From the NCBI RefSeq assembly GCF_900111895.1, contig NZ_FOKB01000001.1, forward strand, positions 935,177 through 999,176: a stretch of 64,000 nucleotides of DNA. The letters are read 5' to 3'. Numbering within the stretch: position 1 is the first letter of the stretch; every line of letters begins with the position of its first letter. Below the pieces are notes generated by a model. The model was not told the origin of the DNA. It was given only the letters and a program-made list of their open reading frames with translations, and did not search any database. Source of the DNA: Pseudomonas simiae (GTDB lineage Bacteria; Pseudomonadota; Gammaproteobacteria; Pseudomonadales; Pseudomonadaceae). Positions 37,030-45,610 of this stretch are shown here, in pieces. The position numbers and the translations under genes are program-made.

Positions 37030-39426
37030 ATGAAGACCACCATCGAATTGCCTCTCCTGCCGTTGCGTGATGTCGTCGTCTATCCGCACATGGTTATCCC
37101 GCTGTTCGTGGGGCGCGAGAAGTCTATCGAAGCCCTCGAGGCCGCGATGACGGGCGACAAGCAGATCCTGCTGTTGGCCCAGAAGAATCCTGCTGATGAT
37201 GATCCAGGCGAAGACGCCCTGTATCGCGTTGGTACCATTGCTACCGTGCTGCAATTGCTCAAGCTGCCTGATGGCACCGTCAAGGTGCTGGTGGAAGGTG
37301 AGCAGCGTGGTGCGGTTGAGCGCTTCATGGAGGTGGATGGCCACCTGCGCGCTGAAGTGGCGCTGATCGACGAAGTCGAGGCCCCTGAGCGCGAGTCAGA
37401 AGTGTTTGTACGCAGCCTGCTCTCGCAATTCGAGCAGTATGTGCAGTTGGGCAAGAAAGTCCCGGCTGAAGTCCTGTCGTCCCTCAACAGCATCGATGAG
37501 CCAAGCCGCCTGGTCGACACCATGGCGGCGCACATGGCGCTGAAAATCGAGCAGAAGCAAGACATTCTCGAAATCATTGATCTGTCGGCGCGTGTTGAGC
37601 ACGTGCTGGCGCTGCTGGATGCCGAAATCGACCTGTTGCAGGTCGAGAAGCGCATCCGTGGTCGCGTGAAGAAACAAATGGAGCGCAGCCAGCGCGAGTA
37701 CTACCTGAATGAGCAGATGAAGGCCATTCAGAAAGAGCTCGGCGACAGCGAGGAAGGCCACAACGAAATCGAAGAGCTGAAAAAGCGCATCGATGCCGCT
37801 GGCCTGCCGAAAGATGCCCTGGCCAAAGCCACTGCCGAGCTGAACAAGCTCAAGCAGATGTCGCCGATGTCGGCCGAAGCCACCGTGGTGCGCTCCTATA
37901 TCGACTGGCTGGTGCAGGTGCCGTGGAAGGCCCAGACCAAGGTGCGTCTGGACCTGGCCCGGGCTGAAGACATTCTCGACGCCGACCATTATGGCCTCGA
38001 AGAAGTCAAAGAACGCATCCTCGAATACCTCGCCGTGCAAAAGCGCGTGAAGAAGATTCGTGGTCCGGTGCTGTGCCTGGTCGGGCCGCCTGGCGTGGGT
38101 AAAACCTCCTTGGCTGAGTCCATTGCCAACGCCACCAACCGTAAATTCGTGCGCATGGCCCTCGGCGGTGTGCGTGATGAAGCGGAAATCCGTGGTCATC
38201 GCCGGACTTACATCGGTTCGATGCCAGGAAGATTGATTCAAAAGATGACGAAAGTCGGCGTGCGCAATCCGCTGTTCCTGCTCGATGAAATCGACAAAAT
38301 GGGCAGCGACATGCGTGGCGATCCGGCGTCGGCGTTGCTCGAAGTGCTCGACCCCGAGCAGAATCACAACTTCAACGACCATTACCTGGAGGTCGACTAC
38401 GACCTGTCCGACGTAATGTTCCTGTGCACCTCCAACTCCATGAACATCCCGCCAGCGTTGCTGGACCGGATGGAAGTGATTCGTCTGCCGGGTTACACCG
38501 AAGACGAGAAGATCAACATCGCCGTCAAATACCTTGCGCCCAAGCAGATTTCGGCTAACGGCCTGAAGAAGGGCGAGATCGAGTTCGAAGTTGAGACGAT
38601 CCGTGACATCGTGCGCTACTACACCCGCGAGGCCGGTGTACGGGGCCTGGAGCGCCAGATTGCGAAGATCTGCCGCAAGGCAGTCAAGGAGCATGCACTG
38701 GAAAAACGCTTCTCGGTGAAGGTGACGGCCGACTCCCTGGAACACTTCCTGGGCGTGAAGAAATTCCGCTACGGCCTGGCTGAGCAGCAGGATCAGGTAG
38801 GGCAGGTGACTGGCCTGGCGTGGACCCAGGTGGGCGGCGAATTGCTGACCATCGAAGCCGCGGTGATCCCTGGCAAAGGCCAACTGATCAAGACCGGTTC
38901 CCTGGGTGACGTGATGGTCGAATCCATCACCGCCGCGCAGACCGTGGTGCGCAGCCGCGCCAAGAGTCTGGGGATCCCCCTGGACTTCCACGAGAAGCAC
39001 GACACCCACATCCACATGCCGGAAGGGGCGACCCCGAAAGACGGCCCTAGCGCTGGCGTAGGCATGTGCACGGCCCTGGTGTCGGCATTGACTGGCATTC
39101 CGGTGCGTGCCGATGTCGCCATGACCGGGGAAATCACCCTGCGCGGCCAGGTATTGGCCATCGGTGGTCTGAAAGAGAAATTGCTTGCCGCACACCGGGG
39201 TGGTATCAAGACGGTGATCATTCCTGAAGAGAATGTTCGCGACTTGAAGGAAATTCCTGACAATATCAAGCAGGATCTGCAGATTAAACCCGTTAAATGG
39301 ATTGACGAGGTCCTGCAAATTGCGCTGCAATACGCGCCGGAGCCCTTGCCGGATGTGGCTCCGGAGATAGTTGCTAAGGACGAAAAACGCGAGTCTGATT
39401 CCAAGGAAAGAATTAGCACGCATTAA
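37030..39426 (+). CDS. lon: ATP-dependent protease Lon
   Basis: The 798-residue protein has an N-terminal substrate-binding domain (PLLPLRDVVVYPHMVIPLFVGR), a coiled-coil middle segment, the AAA+ module with Walker A GPPGVGKTSLAE (about residue 355) and Walker B FLLDEIDKM, and the protease domain with the catalytic serine in DGPSAGVGM and the lysine in GGLKEKLLAAHRGGIK. It removes misfolded proteins and short-lived regulators. GAGG precedes the ATG. The C-terminus is charged. Confidence 0.98.
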   Translation: MKTTIELPLLPLRDVVVYPHMVIPLFVGREKSIEALEAAMTGDKQILLLAQKNPADDDPGEDALYRVGTIATVLQLLKLPDGTVKVLVEGEQRGAVERFMEVDGHLRAEVALIDEVEAPERESEVFVRSLLSQFEQYVQLGKKVPAEVLSSLNSIDEPSRLVDTMAAHMALKIEQKQDILEIIDLSARVEHVLALLDAEIDLLQVEKRIRGRVKKQMERSQREYYLNEQMKAIQKELGDSEEGHNEIEELKKRIDAAGLPKDALAKATAELNKLKQMSPMSAEATVVRSYIDWLVQVPWKAQTKVRLDLARAEDILDADHYGLEEVKERILEYLAVQKRVKKIRGPVLCLVGPPGVGKTSLAESIANATNRKFVRMALGGVRDEAEIRGHRRTYIGSMPGRLIQKMTKVGVRNPLFLLDEIDKMGSDMRGDPASALLEVLDPEQNHNFNDHYLEVDYDLSDVMFLCTSNSMNIPPALLDRMEVIRLPGYTEDEKINIAVKYLAPKQISANGLKKGEIEFEVETIRDIVRYYTREAGVRGLERQIAKICRKAVKEHALEKRFSVKVTADSLEHFLGVKKFRYGLAEQQDQVGQVTGLAWTQVGGELLTIEAAVIPGKGQLIKTGSLGDVMVESITAAQTVVRSRAKSLGIPLDFHEKHDTHIHMPEGATPKDGPSAGVGMCTALVSALTGIPVRADVAMTGEITLRGQVLAIGGLKEKLLAAHRGGIKTVIIPEENVRDLKEIPDNIKQDLQIKPVKWIDEVLQIALQYAPEPLPDVAPEIVAKDEKRESDSKERISTH

Positions 39427-39574
39427 TGTGTTAAAGCCTGGGAGCTTCCTTGACAGCATTTTAGAGCCCTTGTTATAAAGCGGCTCTTAAGTGTCTGTAG
39501 GCCATTCAGCACTGGTTTTTGCTTTCATCAAAAAACTTAGAATCATACTCAATAGATATATAAGGGGACTTAGA

Positions 39575-39847
39575 GTGAACAAGTCGGAACTGATTGATGC
39601 TATCGCTGCATCCGCTGATATCCCGAAAGCTGCTGCTGGCCGTGCGCTGGATGCAGTAATCGAATCCGTCACTGGCGCTCTGAAGGCCGGCGACTCCGTG
39701 GTACTGGTAGGCTTCGGTACTTTCTCTGTGACTGACCGTCCAGCTCGCACTGGCCGTAACCCACAGACTGGCAAAGCACTGCAAATCGCTGCTGCCAAGA
39801 AACCAGGTTTCAAAGCCGGTAAAGCCCTGAAAGAAGCTGTTAACTAA
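39575..39847 (+). CDS. hupB: DNA-binding protein HU-beta
   Basis: The 90-residue protein starts at GTG 39575 with AAGGGGA upstream ([30 protein letters not shown]). The HU/IHF arm signature [45 protein letters not shown] is complete. It is a nucleoid protein that bends DNA. The A+T-rich stretch upstream (39527-39560) probably holds its promoter. Confidence 0.97.
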   Translation: MNKSELIDAIAASADIPKAAAGRALDAVIESVTGALKAGDSVVLVGFGTFSVTDRPARTGRNPQTGKALQIAAAKKPGFKAGKALKEAVN

Positions 39848-39865
39848 GCTTCGATCCAGCCTTAC

Positions 39866-40010
39866 CTACCCGGGTCGAACGTAGGTTCAACCTGGGAGCG
39901 GAGCGGCAGCAGACCCATGTATGCATCGGGTCGCCAAGCCGGGGGGAGAACCAAAGCCCCCGTCCGCTCCGCCAGTTGCGAGAAGGCGCATCCTTGGATG
40001 CGCCTTTCTT
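39866..40010 (+). ncRNA. Candidate structured RNA in the hupB 3' region
   Basis: The 229-bp hupB-ppiD gap can form: CCTAC/GTAGG (39866-39886); a long closing stem CTGGGAGCGGA (39893-39903) with TCCGCTC-CG-CCAG (39964-39976, two-base bulge); inside it a hairpin GACCCATG/CAT-C-GGGTC (39913-39933) and GGGGG/CCCCC (39943-39962); then a terminator hairpin ending near 40008. Four stems plus a terminator in so short a stretch suggest a functional RNA, either a free sRNA or one processed from hupB mRNA. I do not recognise it as tRNA, SRP RNA, 6S or a named Pseudomonas sRNA. Confidence 0.5.
39984..40010 (+). terminator. Terminator after hupB / structured RNA
   Basis: AAGGCGCATC (39984-39993) pairs with GATGCGCCTT (39998-40007) around a 4-nt loop, followed by TTCTTA. 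It ends the hupB transcript or the candidate RNA. Confidence 0.75.
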
Positions 40011-40076
40011 ATATCCGTACTCTACCCACGCTCCACGGTTGCCTATTATTGAAGTTCAACCGTTTCTGGGGGACGC

Positions 40077-41951
40077 ATGCTGCAAAATATCAGGGACAAT
40101 TCACAAGGCTGGATTGCCAAGACCATTATCGGGATCATCGTCGCATTGATGGCGTTCACCGGTATCGAGGCCATTTTCCAGGCTTCGGGTAACAGTAAGC
40201 AGGACGTGGCCAAGGTCAACGGTGAAGAAATCACCCAGACCGAGCTGAGCCAGGCCGTCGACATGCAACGTCGTCAGCTGATGCAACAGCTGGGCAAGGA
40301 TTTCGATGCCTCCCTGCTGGACGAAAAACTGCTGCGCGAAGCGGCCCTCAAGGGGCTGATCGATCGCAAGCTATTGCTGCAAGGTGCTGCCGACTCCAAG
40401 TTTGGCTTCTCTGAAGCTGCACTGGACCAAGTGATCCTGCAGACGCCGGAATTCCAGGTGGACGGCAAGTTCAGCGCCGAACGCTTTGACCAGGTGATCC
40501 GTCAACTGGGCTACAGCCGTATGCAATTCCGTCAGATGCTGACCCAGGAAATGCTGATCGGCCAGGTTCGCGCAGGTATTGCCGGCAGCGGTTTCGTCAC
40601 TGATTCCGAAGTGCTGGCATTCGCGCGTCTGGAAAAACAGACTCGCGACTTCGCCACCGTCAACATCAAGGCCAACCCTGCCGCGGTGAAACTCACCGAC
40701 GACGAGGTCAAGGCTTACTACGACCAGCACGCCAAAGAATTCATGACCCCGGACCAGGTGGTCATCGACTACCTGGAACTGAAGAAGTCTTCCTTCTTCG
40801 ACCAGGTCAGCGTGAAGGACGAAGAGCTGCAGGCGGCCTATCAGAAAGAAACCGCCAACCTCGCTGAACAGCGTCGTGCGGCGCACATCCTGATTGAAGT
40901 CAACGACAAGGTCACCGACGCGCAAGCCAAGGCGAAGATCGAAGAAATCCAGGCGCGCCTGGCCAAGGGTGAAAAATTCGAAGCCCTGGCCAAGGAGTTT
41001 TCCCAGGATCCTGGTTCGGCCAACACTGGCGGCGACCTCGGTTTTGCTGGCCCTGGCGTCTACGATCCAGACTTCGAAACCGCCTTGTACGCGTTGAACA
41101 AGGACCAGGTCTCGGCACCGGTACGCAGCACTTTCGGTTGGCACTTGATCAAGCTGTTGGGCGTTGAGGCACCGCAAGTGCCGACGTTCGCTAGCCTGAA
41201 AGACAAGCTGACCAAGGAGCTGAAGACCCAACAGGTTGAGCAGCGTTTTGTTGAAGCGACCAAGCAATTGGAAGATGCGGCGTTCGAAGCTTCCGACCTG
41301 GCCCAGCCGGCGTCCGACCTGAAACTGACCGTGCACACCTCCGCGCCGTTTGGCCGTGAAGGTGGCGAAGGTGTTGCGGCCAACCGTGCCGTGGTCACCG
41401 CTGCGTTCAGCCCGGAAGTGTTGGATGAAGGTGCCAACAGCACCGCCATCGAACTGGATCCGGAAACCATCATCGTACTGCGTGCCAAAGAGCACCTGAA
41501 ACCTTCGCAACTGCCGCTGGAAAGCGTCAGTGCGGCGATTCGTACGCAGATGGCCAAGGAGCGCGCCAGCGCGGCTGCCAAGGCTCATGCTGACGAACTC
41601 ATCGCCAGCCTGCGTGATGGCAAGACTCCACTGAACCAGCCGGTCGACGGCCAGGCATGGAAGGTCACTGAAGCGGCTACCCGTAGCCAGGAAGCGATCG
41701 ATCCTGCCGTGCTGCAAGCCCTGTTCCGCATGCCCAAGCCTGCGGCCAAGGACAAGCCGACCTTCACCACGGTGACTCTGGCGGATGGTAGCCTGGTGAT
41801 CGTGCGCTTGAACGGCGTCAATGAAGCCGCTGCCCCAACGGACGAAGAAAAGGCGCAATATCGCCGTTTCCTCGCCTCCCGTGTCGGTCAGCAGGACTTC
41901 GCGGCTTACCGCAAGCAGTTGGAAACCAAGGCTGACATCAAGAAGTTCTGA
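40077..41951 (+). CDS. ppiD: Periplasmic folding chaperone PpiD (SurA/PpiC type)
   Basis: The 624-residue protein has one N-terminal membrane anchor (TIIGIIVALMAFTGIEAIFQ), a SurA-like N-terminal chaperone domain, one parvulin (PpiC) domain (RRAAHILIEVNDKVTDAQAKAKIEEIQARLAKGEKFEALAKEFSQDPGSANTGGDLGFAGPG, about 265-335) and a long C-terminal helical region. It faces the periplasm and meets proteins leaving the Sec translocon. GGGGA precedes the ATG. Confidence 0.95.
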   Translation: MLQNIRDNSQGWIAKTIIGIIVALMAFTGIEAIFQASGNSKQDVAKVNGEEITQTELSQAVDMQRRQLMQQLGKDFDASLLDEKLLREAALKGLIDRKLLLQGAADSKFGFSEAALDQVILQTPEFQVDGKFSAERFDQVIRQLGYSRMQFRQMLTQEMLIGQVRAGIAGSGFVTDSEVLAFARLEKQTRDFATVNIKANPAAVKLTDDEVKAYYDQHAKEFMTPDQVVIDYLELKKSSFFDQVSVKDEELQAAYQKETANLAEQRRAAHILIEVNDKVTDAQAKAKIEEIQARLAKGEKFEALAKEFSQDPGSANTGGDLGFAGPGVYDPDFETALYALNKDQVSAPVRSTFGWHLIKLLGVEAPQVPTFASLKDKLTKELKTQQVEQRFVEATKQLEDAAFEASDLAQPASDLKLTVHTSAPFGREGGEGVAANRAVVTAAFSPEVLDEGANSTAIELDPETIIVLRAKEHLKPSQLPLESVSAAIRTQMAKERASAAAKAHADELIASLRDGKTPLNQPVDGQAWKVTEAATRSQEAIDPAVLQALFRMPKPAAKDKPTFTTVTLADGSLVIVRLNGVNEAAAPTDEEKAQYRRFLASRVGQQDFAAYRKQLETKADIKKF

Positions 41952-41967
41952 TGGCGGTTTGAAAGAG

Positions 41968-42001
41968 AAGCCCCCGGCCTGAAAAGACCGGGGGTTTTTT
42001 T
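41968..42001 (+). terminator. Rho-independent terminator of ppiD
   Basis: CCCCCGG (41971-41977) pairs with CCGGGGG (41988-41994), loop 10 nt, followed by a run of seven T. It begins 17 bp after the ppiD stop. Confidence 0.9.
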
Positions 42002-42050
42002 ATGTGCGCTAGACTGCGCGTACGTTATCGCCGATCAGGGAGTTTCAAGC

Positions 42051-42575
42051 GTGTCTATTCATGGAAGAGAGGACTGGATAATCCGTCGCGCCAGCGCAGC
42101 GGACGCCCCGGCAGTGCTGCAAGTGTTTGACGAGGTGATTGCCTGGTTTGTAGGGATAGGGAATACCGTCCAATGGGGCACCGAGCCCTGGTCGGCATTG
42201 CCCCGGCGAGTGGCGCAAGTCACAGAAGCGTGTGCGATGCCGGATGCGTGGGTGGTCGAGGCTCCCGAGGGGCGGGTCCTGGCGGCACTTGTGCTGGGCG
42301 AACCCATGCCTTACGTGCCGCCAGCGTCCGGGCCGGAGGTCTATGTGCGATTGCTGATTGCCGCGCGTGATGCGCGTGCGCGTGGGTTGGGCCGGCATCT
42401 GTTGGCCTTCGCCGATGAGCGGGCCCACGCTGCCGGGGTGGGGCGCCTGCGCGTGGATTGCTACGCCGGCGGCACGGGTGACCTGGTGCGTTTTTATGAG
42501 GCTTGCGGGTATCAGCGTATTTCAACGTTCGATCTTGAAGGGTGGCCGGGCCAGTTGTTGGGGCGCTGTCTGTAA
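42051..42575 (+). CDS. GNAT-family N-acetyltransferase
   Basis: The 174-residue protein starts at GTG 42051 with GGGAG 7 nt upstream. GNAT motifs are the strand EVYVRLLIAARDARARGLGRHLLAFADERA with an R-x-x-G-x-G-like phosphate loop, and the late DLVRFYEACGYQRISTFDL. The N-terminal IRRASAADAPAVLQVFDE is a common GNAT opening. Its last 54 bp overlap the convergent MFS gene. The substrate is unknown. Confidence 0.85.
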   Translation: MSIHGREDWIIRRASAADAPAVLQVFDEVIAWFVGIGNTVQWGTEPWSALPRRVAQVTEACAMPDAWVVEAPEGRVLAALVLGEPMPYVPPASGPEVYVRLLIAARDARARGLGRHLLAFADERAHAAGVGRLRVDCYAGGTGDLVRFYEACGYQRISTFDLEGWPGQLLGRCL

Positions 42576-43727
42576 CCCACCGGCCACAGCCAGTAGCATC
42601 AGCAATACAACGGCCCAGGCAAATGCGCAGGCCCCCCAGCCCTGAAGTAACACGCCACCTACCAGGCCGCCGCCTGCGATGCCCAGGTTCCAGACGGTCA
42701 CCAGCATCGATTGCGCGGCATCGGCCGACTCGCCCGCCGATTGGGCCAGTGCCGTTTGCAGCAAGGCAGGTAACCCGCCGAACGCCAGGCCCCATAACGC
42801 CACGGCGACGTAGATGACCGCTGGCAGGTTGATCCAGAACGCCAGCGCCAAGGCGATCAGGCCAAACATCGTGCAACTGATCAGCAGCAGTACGCGCAGC
42901 CATCGATCAATCAGCACACCGGCCATCCAAATGCTCAACAACGCTGTAAGGCCGAACACCAGCAGCACCTGATCAATGTCGGCAGCAATCCCTGCCGGCA
43001 CCAGCAGCGGTGCGATGTAGGTGTAGAGAATGTTGTGGGCCAGTACATAGGTGAAGGTCACCCACAGCACCGGACGAATCCCCGGCAAGGTCAGCACTTG
43101 ATGCAATCCCAGGCGTTTTCCTGCCGGCTCGCCCGCAAAGTCCGGGAGTTGCCAGCGCGCCCATGCCAGTAGCACCAGTGTCAGTCCAGTCATGATCGCA
43201 AAGCTCAGGCGCCAGCCAACTGCGGCCCCGAGGAAGGTGCCTGCTGGTACACCCAACGACAGCGCCAGCGGTGCGCCAAGCATTGCCACCGCAATTGCCC
43301 GGCCTTGCAGGTGTGGCGCAACCATCCGGCTGGCATAACCGGCCAGCAGCGCCCACAGCAGTCCGGCCCATACACCGGCTAAAAAGCGCGCCACCAGGGT
43401 CAACCCGTAATGACTGGAAAGGGCGGTCACGCTGTTGACCAAGGCGAAGCCGCCAATGGCTAACAGCAACAAGGGGCGTCGTCGCCAGCCACGGGTCAGC
43501 AGCGTCAGTGGAATGGCTGCCAGCAGTGACCCCAGGGCATACACCGTGACCATTTGACCGACTAAAGCGGGTGATACGCCCAGCCCTTCGCCTATTTGCG
43601 GCAGGAGCCCGGCGGGCATGGCTTCGGTGAGGATGGTGATAAAACCGGCGCTGGCCAAGGCCAGTAAGCCGCTCAACGGCAAGGTGTCCCGCCGGTCTGT
43701 CACTGCGGGGTCGGTAAGGGAGGTCAT
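42522..43727 (-). CDS. MFS transporter, DHA1 (AraJ/YdhP-like) exporter
   Basis: The 401-residue protein has 12 predicted membrane helices, with TEAMPAGLLPQIGEGLGVSPALVGQMVTVYALGSLLAAIPLTLLTRGWRRRPLLL (the MFS motif A loop) near the N-terminus and GVPAGTFLGAAVGWRLSF in helix 5, as in sugar or drug exporters of the AraJ type. It is divergent from a LysR gene that probably controls it and overlaps the GNAT gene at the 3' ends. Confidence 0.87.
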   Translation of the reverse strand: MTSLTDPAVTDRRDTLPLSGLLALASAGFITILTEAMPAGLLPQIGEGLGVSPALVGQMVTVYALGSLLAAIPLTLLTRGWRRRPLLLLAIGGFALVNSVTALSSHYGLTLVARFLAGVWAGLLWALLAGYASRMVAPHLQGRAIAVAMLGAPLALSLGVPAGTFLGAAVGWRLSFAIMTGLTLVLLAWARWQLPDFAGEPAGKRLGLHQVLTLPGIRPVLWVTFTYVLAHNILYTYIAPLLVPAGIAADIDQVLLVFGLTALLSIWMAGVLIDRWLRVLLLISCTMFGLIALALAFWINLPAVIYVAVALWGLAFGGLPALLQTALAQSAGESADAAQSMLVTVWNLGIAGGGLVGGVLLQGWGACAFAWAVVLLMLLAVAGGLQTAPQQLARPPFKIER

Positions 43728-43810
43728 CGCGCTCTATCCAAGCAAAAGGGTAAGCAGGCAGGGTAGGGGGCTGTGCTCAGCGGAAAAACAGGCTAAGGTT
43801 CCGGACTTAT

Positions 43811-43826
43811 CGGACTTAAACGTCCG
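43811..43826. promoter_or_regulatory. Possible LysR operator
   Basis: CGGACTTAAACGTCCG has complementary ends CGGAC and GTCCG with a 6-bp centre, and a second CGGACTTA precedes it at 43802-43809. It lies between the divergent MFS and LysR genes, 21 bp before the LysR start. Confidence 0.45.
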
Positions 43827-43846
43827 CAATCATCAAGGACCCTTCC

Positions 43847-44746
43847 ATGGACAGTCTGGGCAGTCTTTCCGTATTCGTGCAGGTGGCGGAGACCCGTAGC
43901 TTCACCGCCGCCGGGCGGGTGCTGGGCGTCTCGTCGTCGGCCGTGGGCAAAAGCATCGCGCGGATGGAAGAGCGCCTGGGTGTGCGGTTGTTTCATCGCA
44001 GCACCCGCAGCATCACTTTGACCAGCGAAGGCGCGCTGTTCCTTGAGCGTTCGCGGCGCATCCTGGCCGAGGTCGAAGCTGCCGAGCAAGAACTGAGCGA
44101 CGCCAGCGCAACCCCTCGGGGCAAGTTGCGTATCAGCGTGCCGCAAGTGCGCGGCTTGCTGATGCCGGTCCTCAGCGACTTCATGCGCGCCTACCCGGAC
44201 ATCGAGTTGGATGTGGATTTTTCCGACCGCATGGTGGATGTGATCGAAGAAGGGTTCGACGCGGTGATTCGTACCGGCAAGCCGGAAGATTCGCGGCTGA
44301 TGGCCCGTCATCTGGGGCATTACCAGTTGGTGCTGGTGGGTACGCCGGGTTATTTTCGCGAATATGGCACCCCGCAACAGCCGCAGCACCTGAGCGACCA
44401 TGCCTGCCTGCGCCACAAGTTCTGCGCGACCGGCAAGCTGGAGCCCTGGCCTTTGCGGCGAGCACCGGGCGCCCCCGAGTCCATCTTGCGTGGGCCGTTC
44501 GTCAGCACCACCATCGAGTCCCTCAACCATGTCGTGCACGAAGGCTTGGGCATTGCTTGCCTGCCGGACTATATGGTCAACCAGGCTGTCGCCGAAGGGC
44601 GTCTGCAGAGGGTGCTGGATGATTACCTGGAGCATCGCGGCAGTTTCTGGATGCTCTGGCCATCAAGTCGCCACGCCTCGGCCAAACTGCGCGTGTTTAT
44701 TGATCATATGTGCGCAGGGCTGTTTCCTACAGGTGGCGTCGTGTAA
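43847..44746 (+). CDS. LysR-family transcriptional regulator (CrgA-like)
   Basis: The 299-residue protein opens with a LysR winged HTH (MDSLGSLSVFVQVAETRSFTAAGRVLGVSSSAVGKSIARMEERLGVRLFHRSTRSITLTSEG), linker helix, and a two-lobe effector domain (GKLRISVPQVRGLLMPVLSDFMRAYPDIELDVDFSDRMVDVIEEGFDAVIRTG). The DAVIR(T)G segment is typical of the CrgA/PA-type subgroup that regulates neighbouring exporters or dehydrogenases. It is divergent from the MFS gene. Confidence 0.9.
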   Translation: MDSLGSLSVFVQVAETRSFTAAGRVLGVSSSAVGKSIARMEERLGVRLFHRSTRSITLTSEGALFLERSRRILAEVEAAEQELSDASATPRGKLRISVPQVRGLLMPVLSDFMRAYPDIELDVDFSDRMVDVIEEGFDAVIRTGKPEDSRLMARHLGHYQLVLVGTPGYFREYGTPQQPQHLSDHACLRHKFCATGKLEPWPLRRAPGAPESILRGPFVSTTIESLNHVVHEGLGIACLPDYMVNQAVAEGRLQRVLDDYLEHRGSFWMLWPSSRHASAKLRVFIDHMCAGLFPTGGVV

Positions 44747-44835
44747 GGCTGTGACGTTTTACCGACAGGAATGCGCGCGCCAAGGCAGCGTTCTGTTGCA
44801 CAATACCGCCCGGACTGTTTTCCTCAGGATTTTCA

Positions 44836-45609
44836 ATGTCGACATCATTTCACTTGCGTAGCCTCGGGCTGGCGCTGGTGCTGGCGGGCGCCGCGGGCTG
44901 CTCGTCACCCAAGACCGCCATTTATGAACATGAGAATTTCGACGACTCCGGTACGTTTTCCCGGGATTACCCCGTCACTGACGTCGCCGCGTGCGAAGCC
45001 GCGCGACGCGCCTTGCTGAGCCAGGGCTACATCATCACCAGCAGCGATCCGAAACTGGTGGTGGGTAACAAGAGCTTCCAGCAGACCGGCGAGACCCATC
45101 TGCAGATCAGCTTCAACGTGGTGTGTGCCGATGATGGCAAAGGCACCAACCATTCGACGATGTTCGCCAACGCCTTGCAGGATCGCTACGCGCTGAAGAA
45201 GGTCAACAACTCCGCGAGCCTGGGTGTGGGCGTGCTGGGCTCGGTGTCGATGCCGATCGGTTCCACCGATGACTCCATGGTGAAAGTAGCGAGCGAGACC
45301 GTGTCCGCGCCGAAGTTCTACGAGCGTTACTTTGCGCTGGTGGATGTGTTCCTACCGCAGGAAGTGAAGAAGGCCGAGCATATTCCCGAGCAGCCGAAAG
45401 CCGAGCTGGGGGTGCCGGAACCCAAGGCAGCTCCGGCTGCCGAGAAGGTTGAGCCGCCGAAGGAAGAGCCTGCGGTCTCCCAGCCTGTCGCTCCACCTGC
45501 CGAGTCCGCGCCAATTGCGCCGCAGGCAGAGCCCGCTCCAGCCACCAGCAACCCGGACCTGCCACCGCCGACAGAAGCGATTCCGCCCCTACCGGCGCCG
45601 TCGCAGTAA
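44836..45609 (+). CDS. DUF2242-type lipoprotein with proline-rich tail
   Basis: The 257-residue protein has a lipoprotein signal (ALVLAGAAGCSS, lipid cysteine about residue 22). The folded part (about 23-170) has the DUF2242 pattern: FDDSGTFSRDYPVTDVAACEAARRALLSQGYII, then VVGNKSFQQTGETHLQISFNVVCADD and ALKKVNNSASLGVGVLGSVSMPIGSTDDSMVKVASETV. A low-complexity tail of Pro, Ala and Glu follows and could reach across peptidoglycan. Its role is unknown. Confidence 0.8.
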   Translation: MSTSFHLRSLGLALVLAGAAGCSSPKTAIYEHENFDDSGTFSRDYPVTDVAACEAARRALLSQGYIITSSDPKLVVGNKSFQQTGETHLQISFNVVCADDGKGTNHSTMFANALQDRYALKKVNNSASLGVGVLGSVSMPIGSTDDSMVKVASETVSAPKFYERYFALVDVFLPQEVKKAEHIPEQPKAELGVPEPKAAPAAEKVEPPKEEPAVSQPVAPPAESAPIAPQAEPAPATSNPDLPPPTEAIPPLPAPSQ

Positions 45610-45610
45610 C

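Noticed and set aside
37396..39459. A 687-codon open frame antisense to lon
   Set aside because: It lies entirely opposite a clear lon gene, its composition is that of a shadow frame in G+C-rich DNA, and it has no recognisable domain.
39896..39975. tRNA-like reading of the hupB-ppiD segment (8-bp acceptor GGAGCGGA/TCCGCTCC followed by GCCA, as in tRNA-Sec)
   Set aside because: There is no T-loop TTCRA sequence or anticodon arm, and a longer CTGG/CCAG pairing includes the CCA, so a different fold is more likely.
40371..41858. A 495-codon open frame antisense to ppiD, and similar frames opposite tig, the NCS1 permease and the RND operon
   Set aside because: All are explained by the codon bias of the genuine genes on the other strand.
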